A DNA stretch of 64,000 nucleotides from Streptomyces sparsogenes (GTDB lineage: Bacteria > Actinomycetota > Actinomycetes > Streptomycetales > Streptomycetaceae). The position numbers and the translations under genes were made by a program. Below, in pieces: positions 26,424 through 34,101 of the stretch. Every line of letters begins with the position of its first letter. The first letter of the stretch is position 1. The stretch is from assembly GCF_001704635.1 (NCBI RefSeq), contig NZ_MAXF01000023.1, forward strand, positions 1 to 64,000. Reading direction: 5' to 3'. The notes beneath the pieces were generated by a model that worked only from the letters and a program-made list of their open reading frames with translations, was not told the origin of the DNA and made no database searches.

Positions 26424-26978
26424 TCAGCGCCCGCGGGAGTCAAGACACTTGTCGCGCTGGCGGATGGGCTTGACCGCCTTGCTGAGGTCCACCAGCACCG
26501 CGTCGAGTTCGGCGACCCGGCCGGAGATGAAGACCTCCACCGCCGGGTCCCGGCCGTAGGTGATGACGACCTTCCGGCCGTCCCCGGACGCGGTCTCCCG
26601 CACCACCCAGTCCACCCCGTCGACATTCACACACGGGTCGGGCGTCGGAACGGGCGGCACCGCCCCGCAGCGCGACACCACCGCCCGGTCCCCCCACACG
26701 GCGACCCCGGCCGCCCCTCCCGGCGCCCGCTCCCGGCCGCCGAGGTCGTCCGGATACCCCTCCGCGATCCGCGCGCACTCCGGTGCGTCGCCCCGGGGCG
26801 CCGCCGCCACGCCGTACGCCGGCGAGGTCACCACGCCCGCCACGTACACGCCGGCGACCACCAGCCCGGCAGCGGCCACCCCCACGGCGACGCGCGCCGT
26901 CCGAGAACGAGGGACCAACCTCACGAACCCGCTCCTCACCCCCGCCGGCCGACCCTTCCACCGGCCCGTGCGGATCAT
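26424..26978 (-). CDS. DUF3515 membrane protein
   Basis: A 184-residue protein with one N-terminal membrane segment (about residues 28-50, VAVGVAAAGLVVAGVYVAG) and an extracytoplasmic DUF3515 domain containing PECARIAEGYPDDLGG and conserved Cys residues (ECARI, SRCGAV, DPCVNVDG, DKCLDS) that could form disulfides. The family is conserved in actinobacteria, often near ddl or thiL, and its role is unknown; here it lies in an accessory context. It overlaps nothing and ends 8 bases from the convergent gene. Confidence 0.84.
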   Translation of the reverse strand: MIRTGRWKGRPAGVRSGFVRLVPRSRTARVAVGVAAAGLVVAGVYVAGVVTSPAYGVAAAPRGDAPECARIAEGYPDDLGGRERAPGGAAGVAVWGDRAVVSRCGAVPPVPTPDPCVNVDGVDWVVRETASGDGRKVVITYGRDPAVEVFISGRVAELDAVLVDLSKAVKPIRQRDKCLDSRGR

Positions 26979-27026
26979 CGTCCCACCGGCACTCCGACGG
27001 GCCGCCGCCAGGGCACACCGTCCGCG

Positions 27027-27290
27027 TCAGATCCCGGGCAGCGTGTCCTGCTCGACATCGTGCGCGGGCGGCTTCGGGGCGCCGCGCACCGCCAGCTTGG
27101 CCCGGCACTCGTCGCCCAGCCCCCACAGCCGCGCCTCACGCCCCCGCAAGGGGCGCCCGCACATACGGCAGGTGACGCGGCGACGCGCGGAGAGCGGCTC
27201 CTCGCCGAGGCCGGGGAGCGCGGCGGGTGGCGAGGCGGGTGGCGAGGCGGGCGACGCGGTGGGCGGCGTGGCGGGGTCGTCGGTGGTCAT
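27027..27290 (-). CDS. Small zinc-ribbon-like protein (DUF6011-like)
   Basis: An 87-residue protein. A Pro/Ala/Ser-rich N-terminus (about 1-33) precedes a compact metal-binding motif CRMCGRPL (Cys-x2-Cys) and a third Cys in LGDECRAKL, the pattern I associate with DUF6011. Binding to nucleic acid or protein is possible but unproven. ATG 27290 with GGAG nearby is chosen; a longer in-frame start at 27563 would run into the IS element. The IS200/IS605 right end lies only about 85 bases upstream, so its native promoter may have been displaced. Confidence 0.65.
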   Translation of the reverse strand: MTTDDPATPPTASPASPPASPPAALPGLGEEPLSARRRVTCRMCGRPLRGREARLWGLGDECRAKLAVRGAPKPPAHDVEQDTLPGI

Positions 27291-27376
27291 GGCTCCGGTG
27301 TACCACCTCGGCCGGCGCCGACCACAGCCGGCGTACGAACGCCCGCGGGCGCGTCCGGGGTGAGGTCGTGACTCCA

Positions 27377-27396
27377 CCCACGCGTAAACGCGCGGG
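27377..27396 (-). repeat. IS right-end hairpin
   Basis: CGCG-TAAA-CGCG stem (27381-27392) extended by CCC/GGG across one A-C mismatch. It lies just beyond the tnpB stop, the place of the subterminal palindrome recognised by TnpA and of the 3' part of the TnpB guide RNA in this family. Confidence 0.6.
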
Positions 27397-27412
27397 CTTC
27401 CTGCGTCGGTGG

Positions 27413-28621
27413 CTAAGCCGCCGTGCAGAGGGCCAGCCCGGCCCTGCTGAGGACGTTCCTCGCGCCGACGTGGTCCGCGTTCGCCGCGAACCCGCACGCC
27501 GTGCATTCGAACTTCGCTTGGGTGACGCGGTTCTCCTTCGCGACGTGCTCGCACTCGGGGCACGTGCGGGAGGTGTTGCGCGCGTCCACCGGGACCACGA
27601 GGCGACCGGCACTCTCAGCCTTGTTCGCCAGGATTCCGAGGAACTGCGCCCAACCCGCGTCGAGGATGCTGCGGTTGAGCCCGGCCTTCACGGCAGCACC
27701 GTTCGGCAGGAAGCCGCCGGGCTGGTCGGGGTCGGGCTTGGGGGCGGGGCTCTTGGTCAAGCCCGCCGTGTTCAGCCGTTCGTGCGCGATCACGTCGAGG
27801 TCACGGACAAGCGCGCGGGCGGTCTTGTGGTGGAAGTCGGCGCGCTGCCGCCGGATCTTGCCGTACAGCTTGGCGACCTTCCGGGCCGCCGCGCGGTGGC
27901 GCTTGGTGCGCTGCCGGGTCCGCTTCGGGAACGTGGCGAGGCTCCGTTGCGCCTCGGCCAGCTCATCAGCCATCGCGGTGAGGAATCGCGGGTTGGCGAC
28001 GTGTTCGCCGTCCGAGGTGGTGAGGAAGTGGGCGACGCCCATGTCGATGCCGACAATCGCCCCGGTGGGCGGCAGTTCCTCGGCGGGCACGTTGTCGCAG
28101 GAGAGGACGATGTACCAGCGGGTTCCCTCTCGCTTCACCGAGATCGTCTTGACCCGGCCGCGCACGGGCCGGTGCTGGTGCACACGGACGTGCCCGACAC
28201 CCTGGATGCGGACGCGGGTGACGGGGTCGTGGGGGGTGGGGTCCCATCGGCAGCCGTCGCCGTCCTTGGGGAAGGTGACGGTGTCGAAGTGCCCTGCGCC
28301 CTTGAAGCGGGGGTAGCCCGGGCTCTGCCCGGTCTTGACCCGGCGGAAGAACGCCTGGAACGCCTTGTCCAGGCGGCGCAGGGTGGCTTGCTGGGAGGAG
28401 AACGACCAGCGGCCCTGCCGTTCGGGATCGAACGCCCGGATCTCCTTGAGCTGGGCGGACTGGTCCCCGTAGCGGACGTTTGCCTTGGAGGTGTGCCGGT
28501 AGGCGTCACGGCGTTCCTGGAGGGCGCCGTTGTACAGGGAGCAGTGGTCCCGCAGCATCTCGCCGAGCGCGGCCGTCTGACGGGCCGTGGGGCGCAGGAG
28601 GAACTTATACGCGCGGATCAA
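27413..28621 (-). CDS. tnpB: TnpB, RNA-guided nuclease of IS200/IS605
   Basis: A 402-residue protein. The helix-turn-helix N-terminus (RAYKFLLRPTARQTAALGEM) is followed by a RuvC-like nuclease with all three acidic residues: D193 (GIDMGVAHF), E281 (AHERLN) and D383 (NADHVGARN). A zinc ribbon CPEC...CTAC lies before the last Asp. TnpB proteins of this family are RNA-guided DNA nucleases that help retain the element; the catalytic set here is complete, so it is probably active. Start TTG 28621 overlaps the tnpA stop (TTGA), which fixes the start and implies translational coupling. A guide RNA would be encoded across its 3' end and the element's right end. Confidence 0.9.
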   Translation of the reverse strand: MIRAYKFLLRPTARQTAALGEMLRDHCSLYNGALQERRDAYRHTSKANVRYGDQSAQLKEIRAFDPERQGRWSFSSQQATLRRLDKAFQAFFRRVKTGQSPGYPRFKGAGHFDTVTFPKDGDGCRWDPTPHDPVTRVRIQGVGHVRVHQHRPVRGRVKTISVKREGTRWYIVLSCDNVPAEELPPTGAIVGIDMGVAHFLTTSDGEHVANPRFLTAMADELAEAQRSLATFPKRTRQRTKRHRAAARKVAKLYGKIRRQRADFHHKTARALVRDLDVIAHERLNTAGLTKSPAPKPDPDQPGGFLPNGAAVKAGLNRSILDAGWAQFLGILANKAESAGRLVVPVDARNTSRTCPECEHVAKENRVTQAKFECTACGFAANADHVGARNVLSRAGLALCTAA

Positions 28622-29070
28622 GAGCTGTCCCCCTTCTTCCGCGGGCGTTCCCACTGGGTGTTGATGTACTTCTCGACCGTGGCCGCCGACACGGCACCGA
28701 CCGAGGCGGCGAAGTACGACGACGACCACAAGGTGGGCATCCGTGACTTCAGGTGCGGGAACTCCTCGCGCAGCACGCGGGATGTGAAGCCCTTGAACTG
28801 GTTCGCCACGTACGAGGCCGACGACTTCGGGTCGTGCTTCACGAACAGGTGCACGTGGTCGGGCATCACCTCAAGGGCGATGACCTCCCACCCGCGTTCG
28901 TCGGCCTTCTGCCGGATCAGCTCGTCGAGGCGCTCCGCGACCCGTCCGCCGAGGACCGGACGGCGGTACTTCGGGCACCACACCACGTGGAGGCCGAGGT
29001 CGTACACGCCGCCGGAGAAGCGGCGAACCTTCCTGGTCACAGTCACGCGATCACTATACACACGCAACAC
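28618..29070 (-). CDS. tnpA: TnpA, Y1 HUH single-strand transposase
   Basis: A 150-residue transposase of the IS200/IS605 family, acting on single-stranded DNA. The HUH metal motif is in PDHVHLFV (about residue 70) and the catalytic Tyr is in ATVEKYINTQ (about residue 135). The sequence is complete. The ATG at 29070 or at an internal position (VTRKVRRFSGGVYDLGLHVV region) could be used; family members usually begin shortly before that conserved segment. It is the first gene of the element and overlaps tnpB. Confidence 0.92.
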   Translation of the reverse strand: MLRVYSDRVTVTRKVRRFSGGVYDLGLHVVWCPKYRRPVLGGRVAERLDELIRQKADERGWEVIALEVMPDHVHLFVKHDPKSSASYVANQFKGFTSRVLREEFPHLKSRMPTLWSSSYFAASVGAVSAATVEKYINTQWERPRKKGDSS

Positions 29071-29159
29071 GTCTAGTGCGGCAGAAAGGCGGTACAGGTG
29101 AACAGCGCAGATCCGTGCACCGAGTTGAGGTCAGAGCAATCCAGAGAAGCCATTCCCCA

Positions 29160-29175
29160 CCCCGCTCAAGCGGGG
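29160..29175 (-). repeat. IS left-end hairpin
   Basis: CCCCGC-TCAA-GCGGGG, a 6-bp stem with a 4-base loop, about 15-20 bases inside the junction with the cydA remnant, as expected of the left-end subterminal palindrome. Confidence 0.6.
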
Positions 29176-29185
29176 CGTCCCCGGG

Positions 29186-29272
29186 CTAGGTTCTGATGGT
29201 GAGGATCACGAACAGCCAGTGGATGCCGGTCGTGGCCGCGAACTGCAGTCGGGCCAGATCCGCAGCGCTCAT
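29186..29272 (-). pseudogene. cydA: cydA remnant (N-terminus of cytochrome bd oxidase subunit I) cut by the IS
   Basis: Starting at ATG 29272, with AAAGG 8 bases upstream, the frame reads MSAADLARLQFAATTGIHWL then FVILTI before entering the IS end and stopping after two more residues. LARLQF followed by His and a LFVxLT helix is the conserved start of cytochrome bd subunit I, with the haem-ligand His in TGIHWLFV. The other ~430 residues are not found on the far side of the IS, where an unrelated small gene follows. So the gene was not just interrupted; its remainder has been deleted or moved. The identification rests on 26 residues. Confidence 0.6.
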
Positions 29273-29482
29273 GGTGCGGCCTTTCTGGGGGGCGGGTGGC
29301 CGAGGGGACGGCGGGTGGCGGGTGGCTGGGGCCCTCGCTTCGCGTGTGCGGATGCCGGGCGCCGTGGCGCCCCTCATCCGTGCGGTGAACCCGCTGAAGA
29401 CCGTAGGGAAAATCGCTCATGCGCTCCAAGACCAGTTTGGGTATGTGAAGATAACCGCGGAGGCATCAGGGAAGGGTGGACC

Positions 29483-30391
29483 GTGGATCTGCTGCAGTTG
29501 CGCTACTTCCAGGTGGTCGCCCGCCACGAACACATCAGCCGCGCCGCGGAGGAGCTGCGCGTCGCCCAACCCTCGCTCAGCCGCACCATCGCGCGCCTGG
29601 AGGCCGAGCTGGGCACCCCGCTCTTCGACCGGGAGGGCCGCCGTATCCGGCTGAACCAGTACGGAGCGATCTTCCTGCGCCATGCCGAGCGCGCCCTGAG
29701 CGAGCTGGACGACGGCCGCAGGGCCCTGCGCGGCGCCCGCGACACCGGGCTGGGCCGGGTCAGCGTCGCCTCCGAGACCCTCCTGACGATCACCCACGCC
29801 CTCGGCAGTTTCCGTGCCGCCTACCCCCGCGCCGACGTTCGGCTCTACCAGTCGAACGCGGAGGAGATGGCCCGCCAACTGCGGGCCGGAGAGGTCGACT
29901 TCTGCGTGGCCTCGCAGCCGCTGACCGGCAGCAACCTGGAGTCGATCCAGCTCGCCCGCGAGGAGGTGCTGCTCGCGGTCCCGCGCGGACACTGGCTCGA
30001 CGGGCGGGAGAGCGTGACGATCCCCGAGATCGCCGACGAGCCGTTCGTCACCACACGCCCGGGCCACTGGCAGCGCGCGCTCCTGGACCGGCTGTTCGCG
30101 GCCGAGGGGCTCAGGCCACTGCTGTCGTGCGAAGGCGACGAACCGGCCTCCAGCCAGGACATGATCAGCGCGGGACTCGGCATCGGCCTCATCCCGGCCA
30201 TGTCCCGCCAGACCGGTACGGACGCGATCGTCCCGGTCGCCTGGGTGCACCTGGACGCGCCCGGCTGCCACCGGCTGCTCACCCTGGTGTGGAACCGCGA
30301 CACCTACCTGGCCGAAGCCGCCCTGAGGTTCCGGGAGTTCATCACCAGCAGGCCCTTCATGACCCACCGCCTGCCCGACCGGCATCCGTGA
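29483..30391 (+). CDS. LysR-family transcriptional regulator
   Basis: A 302-residue regulator. The winged helix-turn-helix occupies about residues 1-60 (LQLRYFQVVARHEHISRAAE, then PSLSRTIARLEAELGTPLFD), and the periplasmic-binding-like effector domain about 90-290. GTG 29483 with GAAGGG upstream begins the family N-terminus exactly. It is divergent from the cydA remnant (210 bases between starts), so its original target may have been the lost cyd genes; alternatively it acts on the downstream sugar operon, which begins about 300 bases after its stop. Confidence 0.92.
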   Translation: MDLLQLRYFQVVARHEHISRAAEELRVAQPSLSRTIARLEAELGTPLFDREGRRIRLNQYGAIFLRHAERALSELDDGRRALRGARDTGLGRVSVASETLLTITHALGSFRAAYPRADVRLYQSNAEEMARQLRAGEVDFCVASQPLTGSNLESIQLAREEVLLAVPRGHWLDGRESVTIPEIADEPFVTTRPGHWQRALLDRLFAAEGLRPLLSCEGDEPASSQDMISAGLGIGLIPAMSRQTGTDAIVPVAWVHLDAPGCHRLLTLVWNRDTYLAEAALRFREFITSRPFMTHRLPDRHP

Positions 30392-30693
30392 CCGGCGTGC
30401 CCCGGCCCGCCCGGTCTCGCACCCACGCACGGGGGCTCACGGAGCGCAAGGGGGGCGCAGGCCCCGATCCGGTATCCGTTCGACAACGAACCTGCGACCA
30501 CCCCGCCCCGGCTCCCACACACAGCAGAAAATCAACAAAGTAGAAAATCATTCGACAACCGTTTCCCCCGACCATTGACACCCCTTACACCCGGTGACTA
30601 CCGTCACGCCAGGATTTCGAACGTGTGACGAAATATCGAACACGAACGGACTACCAACCCGGAACACGAACCATCGCGAAAGGGCAGACCGCC
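30392..30693. promoter_or_regulatory. Promoter region of the acid-sugar dehydratase operon (302 bp) with IclR-type sites
   Basis: No gene seen. The rightmost part carries CGAAATATCGAACA (30629-30642; reverse complement TGTTCGATATTTCG), matching the shared motif, and an overlapping inverted half ATTTCGAACGTG (30614-30625). Further upstream GTTCG-ACAA-CGAAC (30478-30491) is a short perfect palindrome, and TTCGACAAC recurs near 30549. The dehydratase start is about 50 bases beyond the main site. Confidence 0.6.
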
Positions 30694-31857
30694 TTGCGCA
30701 TCACCGGAATCAGCACGCATGTCGTCGGCACCCCCTGGCGCAACCTGACCTACGTACAGGTGCACACCGACGAGGGCATCACCGGCGTCGGAGAGACCCG
30801 CATGCTCGGGCACACCGACGCGCTGCTCGGCTATCTCCGTGAGGCCGAGGCCAACCACATCGCCGGCTCGGACCCCTTCGCCGTGGAGGACCTGGTGCGG
30901 CGGATGAAGTACGGCGACTACGGCCGCGCGGGCGAGATCGTGATGTCGGGCATCGCCTGCGTCGAGATGGCCTGCTGGGACATCAAGGGCAAGGCGCTGG
31001 GCGTGCCCGTCTGGCAGCTCCTCGGCGGCAAGGTGACCGACAAGGTCAAGGCGTACGCCAACGGGTGGTATACGACCGAGCGGACGCCGGAGGCCTACCA
31101 CAAGGCCGCCCAGGGGGTCATGGAGCGCGGCTACAAGGCGCTGAAGATCGACCCGTTCGGCACCGGCCACTTCGAGCTGGACCACAAGGAGACCCTGTAC
31201 GCGGTCTCGCTCATCGAGGCCGTGCGGGACGCGATCGGCCCGGACGCCGAGCTGATGCTGGAGATGCACGGCCGCTTCTCCCCCGCCACCGCCGTCCGCC
31301 TGGCGAACGAGCTGGCCCCCTTCAAGCCGGCCTGGCTGGAGGAGCCGGTGCCGCCGGAGAACCTGAAGGCGCTGGAGAAGGTCGCGGCCAAGGTGGACCT
31401 CCCGGTCGCCACCGGTGAGCGGATCCACGACCGCATCGAGTTCCGCGAACTCTTCGAGAGCCAGGCCGTGGACATCATCCAGCCGGACGTCGGCCACATC
31501 GGCGGCATCTGGGAGACCCGCAAGCTGGCCGCCACCGCCGAGACCCACTACATGCTCGTCGCGCCGCACAACGTCGGCGGGTCCGTGCTCACCGCCGCCT
31601 CCCTCCAGGTCGGCTTCACCTCGCCCAACTTCAAGATCCTCGAGCACTTCAACGACTTCGCCGACGCGGAGATCAAGAAGGTGGTCAAGGGCGCCCCGCA
31701 GGTCGTGGACGGCTACTTCGAGCTCTCCGACGCCCCGGGCCTGGGCGTCGAGCTGGACACCGACGCGGCCGCCGAGTTCCCCCAGCAGCAGGCCCGCTTC
31801 GACCTGTGGGCCGAGGGCTGGGAGAAGCGGGACCCCTCGGGGACCGGCCGCAAGTGA
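30694..31857 (+). CDS. Mandelate racemase/muconate lactonizing-family acid-sugar dehydratase (galactonate dehydratase-like)
   Basis: A 387-residue enolase-superfamily enzyme expected to dehydrate an aldonic or aldaric acid to a 2-keto-3-deoxy sugar acid. The N-terminal capping domain (RITGISTHVVGTPWRNLTYV) and barrel are complete: Lys in ALKIDPFG, metal ligands in LMLEMHGRF, LEEPVPPEN and TGERI, and the catalytic His in VAPHNVGG. These resemble galactonate-type dehydratases, but substrate specificity in this family cannot be read from sequence. I chose TTG 30694 (GAAAGGG 9 bases upstream) because the family N-terminus starts there; GTG 30625 would place translated sequence over the regulatory site. 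First gene of an operon with the zinc dehydrogenase. Confidence 0.85.
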   Translation: MRITGISTHVVGTPWRNLTYVQVHTDEGITGVGETRMLGHTDALLGYLREAEANHIAGSDPFAVEDLVRRMKYGDYGRAGEIVMSGIACVEMACWDIKGKALGVPVWQLLGGKVTDKVKAYANGWYTTERTPEAYHKAAQGVMERGYKALKIDPFGTGHFELDHKETLYAVSLIEAVRDAIGPDAELMLEMHGRFSPATAVRLANELAPFKPAWLEEPVPPENLKALEKVAAKVDLPVATGERIHDRIEFRELFESQAVDIIQPDVGHIGGIWETRKLAATAETHYMLVAPHNVGGSVLTAASLQVGFTSPNFKILEHFNDFADAEIKKVVKGAPQVVDGYFELSDAPGLGVELDTDAAAEFPQQQARFDLWAEGWEKRDPSGTGRK

Positions 31858-31889
31858 CCACCGGCGGCGACGGAGCGGAGGTGAGCGGC

Positions 31890-32915
31890 ATGGAAGAGGC
31901 CCTCGTACTCGACGGGCCGGGCAGCCACCGGCTGGCGGCCCGCGCCGTGGCCGACCCGGGCCCCGGGGAGGCGCGGGTGCGGGTGCACGCCTCCGGGATC
32001 TGCGGCAGCGACCGCGAGATCTACCAGGGCAACCGGCCCGAGGGGTACGTCCGCTACCCGGTGACCCCCGGCCACGAGTGGTCCGGCACGGTCGAGGCCG
32101 TCGGGGCCGGGGTGCCGGCCTCGCTGGGCGGCCGGAAGGTGGTCGGCGAGGGGTTCCGCAACTGCCAGGTGTGCGACGCCTGCCACGCCGGGGACACCAC
32201 GCTGTGCGCCGCCGGCTACGAGGAGACCGGCTTCACCCAGCCGGGCGCGATGGCCACCACCCTCACCCTGCCCGCCCGCCTGCTCCACCCGCTCGCCGAC
32301 GACGCCGACCTCACCGCCGCCGCGCTGCTGGAGCCCGCCGCCTGCGTCGCCGCCGCCGCGCTCAAGGCGGACGCCCGGCCGGGGCAGCGGGTCGCGGTGG
32401 TCGGCACCGGCACCCTCGGCATGATCGCGGTGCAGTTCCTCGCCGCGGTCTCCCCGGCCGAGCTGCTGGTGGTCGGCGTCAGCCGGGACCGGGAGCGGAT
32501 GGCGCTGTCCTTCGGCGCGACCTCGTTCCACACCCGGGACGCCCTGCCCAAGGGCGCGGCCGGCACGTACGACGTGGTCATCGAGACCGCCGGCTCCGCC
32601 GCCGCGGCCCGGGAGTCCGCGGCGCTGCTGCGGCGCGGCGGGCGGCTGGTGCTCACCGGCATCCCGGCGCCGGGCGCGGACGGCCTGGACCCCACCGACC
32701 TGGTGGTGCGCCAGATCGAGGTGCGCACGGTCTTCGGGGCCCCGCCCGCCGCGTGGGCGCACGCGGTGCGGGTCTTCGACGCCGGGCTGCTGTCCCTGCT
32801 GCCGCTGGTCACCCACGAGCTGCCGCTCGCCGACTTCGGCGCCGCGATCGAGCTGGTCGGCGGCGCCGACCCGAAGGTCGGCAAGGTCCTGCTGCGCCCG
32901 GGGGGCACCTCCTAG
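31890..32915 (+). CDS. Zinc-dependent dehydrogenase, MDR family
   Basis: A 341-residue medium-chain dehydrogenase/reductase that oxidises an alcohol, sugar or polyol with NAD(P). Catalytic zinc ligands are in GICGSD and GHEWSG; four structural zinc cysteines lie in CQVCDACHAGDTTLC (about residues 92-106); the nucleotide fold has GTGTLGMIA. Relatives include threonine, sorbitol, galactitol and sugar 1-dehydrogenases. ATG 31890 has GGAGG at 8 bases; a GTG at 31881 is in frame but poorly spaced. The gene follows the dehydratase by 32 bases, so it may make the lactone or aldonate that the dehydratase uses. Confidence 0.88.
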   Translation: MEEALVLDGPGSHRLAARAVADPGPGEARVRVHASGICGSDREIYQGNRPEGYVRYPVTPGHEWSGTVEAVGAGVPASLGGRKVVGEGFRNCQVCDACHAGDTTLCAAGYEETGFTQPGAMATTLTLPARLLHPLADDADLTAAALLEPAACVAAAALKADARPGQRVAVVGTGTLGMIAVQFLAAVSPAELLVVGVSRDRERMALSFGATSFHTRDALPKGAAGTYDVVIETAGSAAAARESAALLRRGGRLVLTGIPAPGADGLDPTDLVVRQIEVRTVFGAPPAAWAHAVRVFDAGLLSLLPLVTHELPLADFGAAIELVGGADPKVGKVLLRPGGTS

Positions 32916-32917
32916 CC

Positions 32918-32961
32918 GCGCGCCGGTACGGGCCGCCCTGACGCGATCCGTACCGGCGTGC
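32918..32961 (+). terminator. Hairpin ending the dehydratase-dehydrogenase unit
   Basis: A 14-bp stem (32918-32931 with 32948-32961) with one G-T pair and a 16-base loop, 2 bases after the dehydrogenase stop. It separates this unit from the CUT2 operon, which has its own regulatory site at 32998. Confidence 0.65.
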
Positions 32962-32997
32962 ACCCAATCTTCCACATGTCGTTCGGGATGCCGGACA

Positions 32998-33014
32998 CCG
33001 AACATCTCGAACGA
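32998..33014. promoter_or_regulatory. IclR-regulon site before the CUT2 operon
   Basis: CCGAACATCTCGAACGA; its reverse complement TCGTTCGAGATGTTCGG matches the shared TGTTCGwGATTTCGGA motif. It lies about 60 bases before GTG 33073. Confidence 0.6.
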
Positions 33015-33072
33015 CCCGAACCGTTCTCAGCCGGTGCCGCTCAGCACCACCCACCACTCCACAGGGAGCACC

Positions 33073-34071
33073 GTGACCGCCGCCTCAGCCACCACCCCCG
33101 GCCCCCGCCGCCCCGCCGCCTCGGCCCTCGCGCCGCTCGGCCACGCCGGGCCCGAGGCCGACCCCGCCGACGCCTCCCCGCACTCCTTCCCGGACGGCGG
33201 CACCTGGCGCACCGAGATCCCCTCCGTGGAAGGGCCCGAGGCGCTGGCCACCGTCTTCAAGGAGGCGAGCCGCCTGGAGGTGCCGATCCACCGGATCAGC
33301 CAGGGCAGCGGCGTCTGGATGCTCACCGACGCGGAGATCACCGAGATGGTGGAGAGCTGCGCGGAGCGCAACGCCGAGCTGTGCCTGTTCACCGGCCCGC
33401 GCGGCACCTGGGACATCGGCGCCGCCACCCGCACCGACTCCGGCGGCGGGGGCCTGCGCGCCCGCGGCCACGACGCGGTCGCCGGCTGTGTCGAGGACGC
33501 GCTGCGCGCCACCGCGCTGGGCGTCACGTGCCTGCTGGTCGCGGACGAGGGGGTGCTGTGGCTGCTGCACCAGCTGCGCGAGCGCGGCGACCTGCCGGCC
33601 GACACCACCTTCAAGCTGTCCGCCCTGGTCGGCCCGGTCAACCCGGCCTCCTTCGCGGTGTACGAGCAGCTCGGCGCCGACTCCATCAACATCCCCTCGG
33701 ACCTGACGCTGGAGCACCTCACCGAGATCCGCCGGGTCTCCCGCGCCCCGATGGACTTCTATGTGGAGGCCCCCGACGACCTCGGCGGCTACGTCCGCAT
33801 CTACGACGCGGCCGAGCTGATCCGCCGCGGCGCCCCCATCTACCTCAAGTTCGGGCTCAGCAAGTCCCCCGGCATCTACCCGTACGGCGCCCAGCTGCGC
33901 GACCTGGCCCTGAACAGCGCCCGTGAGCGGGTGCGCCGCGGCCGGCTCGTACTCGACATGCTCGCCCGGCTGGGCGCGGACGGTGGGATGTCCCCGCTGG
34001 GCTCCCGGCTGCCCGGCCCGCTGCGGCGCTTCGCCGCGGGCCAGGCACAGCCCGCGCCCCAAGAATCCTGA
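33073..34071 (+). CDS. Conserved protein of unknown function, likely TIM barrel (U32 peptidase-like)
   Basis: A 332-residue cytoplasmic protein. A low-complexity N-terminus (about 1-40) leads to alternating strand/helix segments typical of a TIM barrel: VPIHRISQGSGVWMLTDAEI, LCLFTGPRGTWDIG, GVTCLLVADEG, ADSINIPSDLTLEHLTEI, MDFYVEAPDDLGG, GAPIYLKFGLSKSPGIYPYG. It faintly recalls U32-family peptidase-like proteins, but I cannot name it firmly. It is the first gene of a sugar-import operon and shares a regulatory motif with the dehydratase, so an aldolase, epimerase or isomerase role in sugar-acid breakdown is a reasonable guess only. GTG 33073 follows AGGGAG; a GTG at 33034 is also in frame. 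Confidence 0.6.
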   Translation: MTAASATTPGPRRPAASALAPLGHAGPEADPADASPHSFPDGGTWRTEIPSVEGPEALATVFKEASRLEVPIHRISQGSGVWMLTDAEITEMVESCAERNAELCLFTGPRGTWDIGAATRTDSGGGGLRARGHDAVAGCVEDALRATALGVTCLLVADEGVLWLLHQLRERGDLPADTTFKLSALVGPVNPASFAVYEQLGADSINIPSDLTLEHLTEIRRVSRAPMDFYVEAPDDLGGYVRIYDAAELIRRGAPIYLKFGLSKSPGIYPYGAQLRDLALNSARERVRRGRLVLDMLARLGADGGMSPLGSRLPGPLRRFAAGQAQPAPQES

Positions 34072-34101
34072 GCCACGGACGCACAAGGGAAGGACGACCC
34101 G

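Larger units (their letters stand above)
27370..29193 (-). mobile_element. IS200/IS605-family insertion sequence (tnpA-tnpB)
   Basis: Contains an intact Y1 transposase gene and an intact tnpB in tandem on the minus strand, the IS605-like arrangement. Subterminal hairpins, as required by this single-strand transposition mechanism, are visible at both ends (29160-29175 and 27377-27396). No terminal inverted repeats or target duplication are expected. The left (tnpA-side) junction lies near 29190-29193, where a cydA coding sequence is interrupted; the other end is near 27370. Exact ends need comparison with an empty site. Confidence 0.85.
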
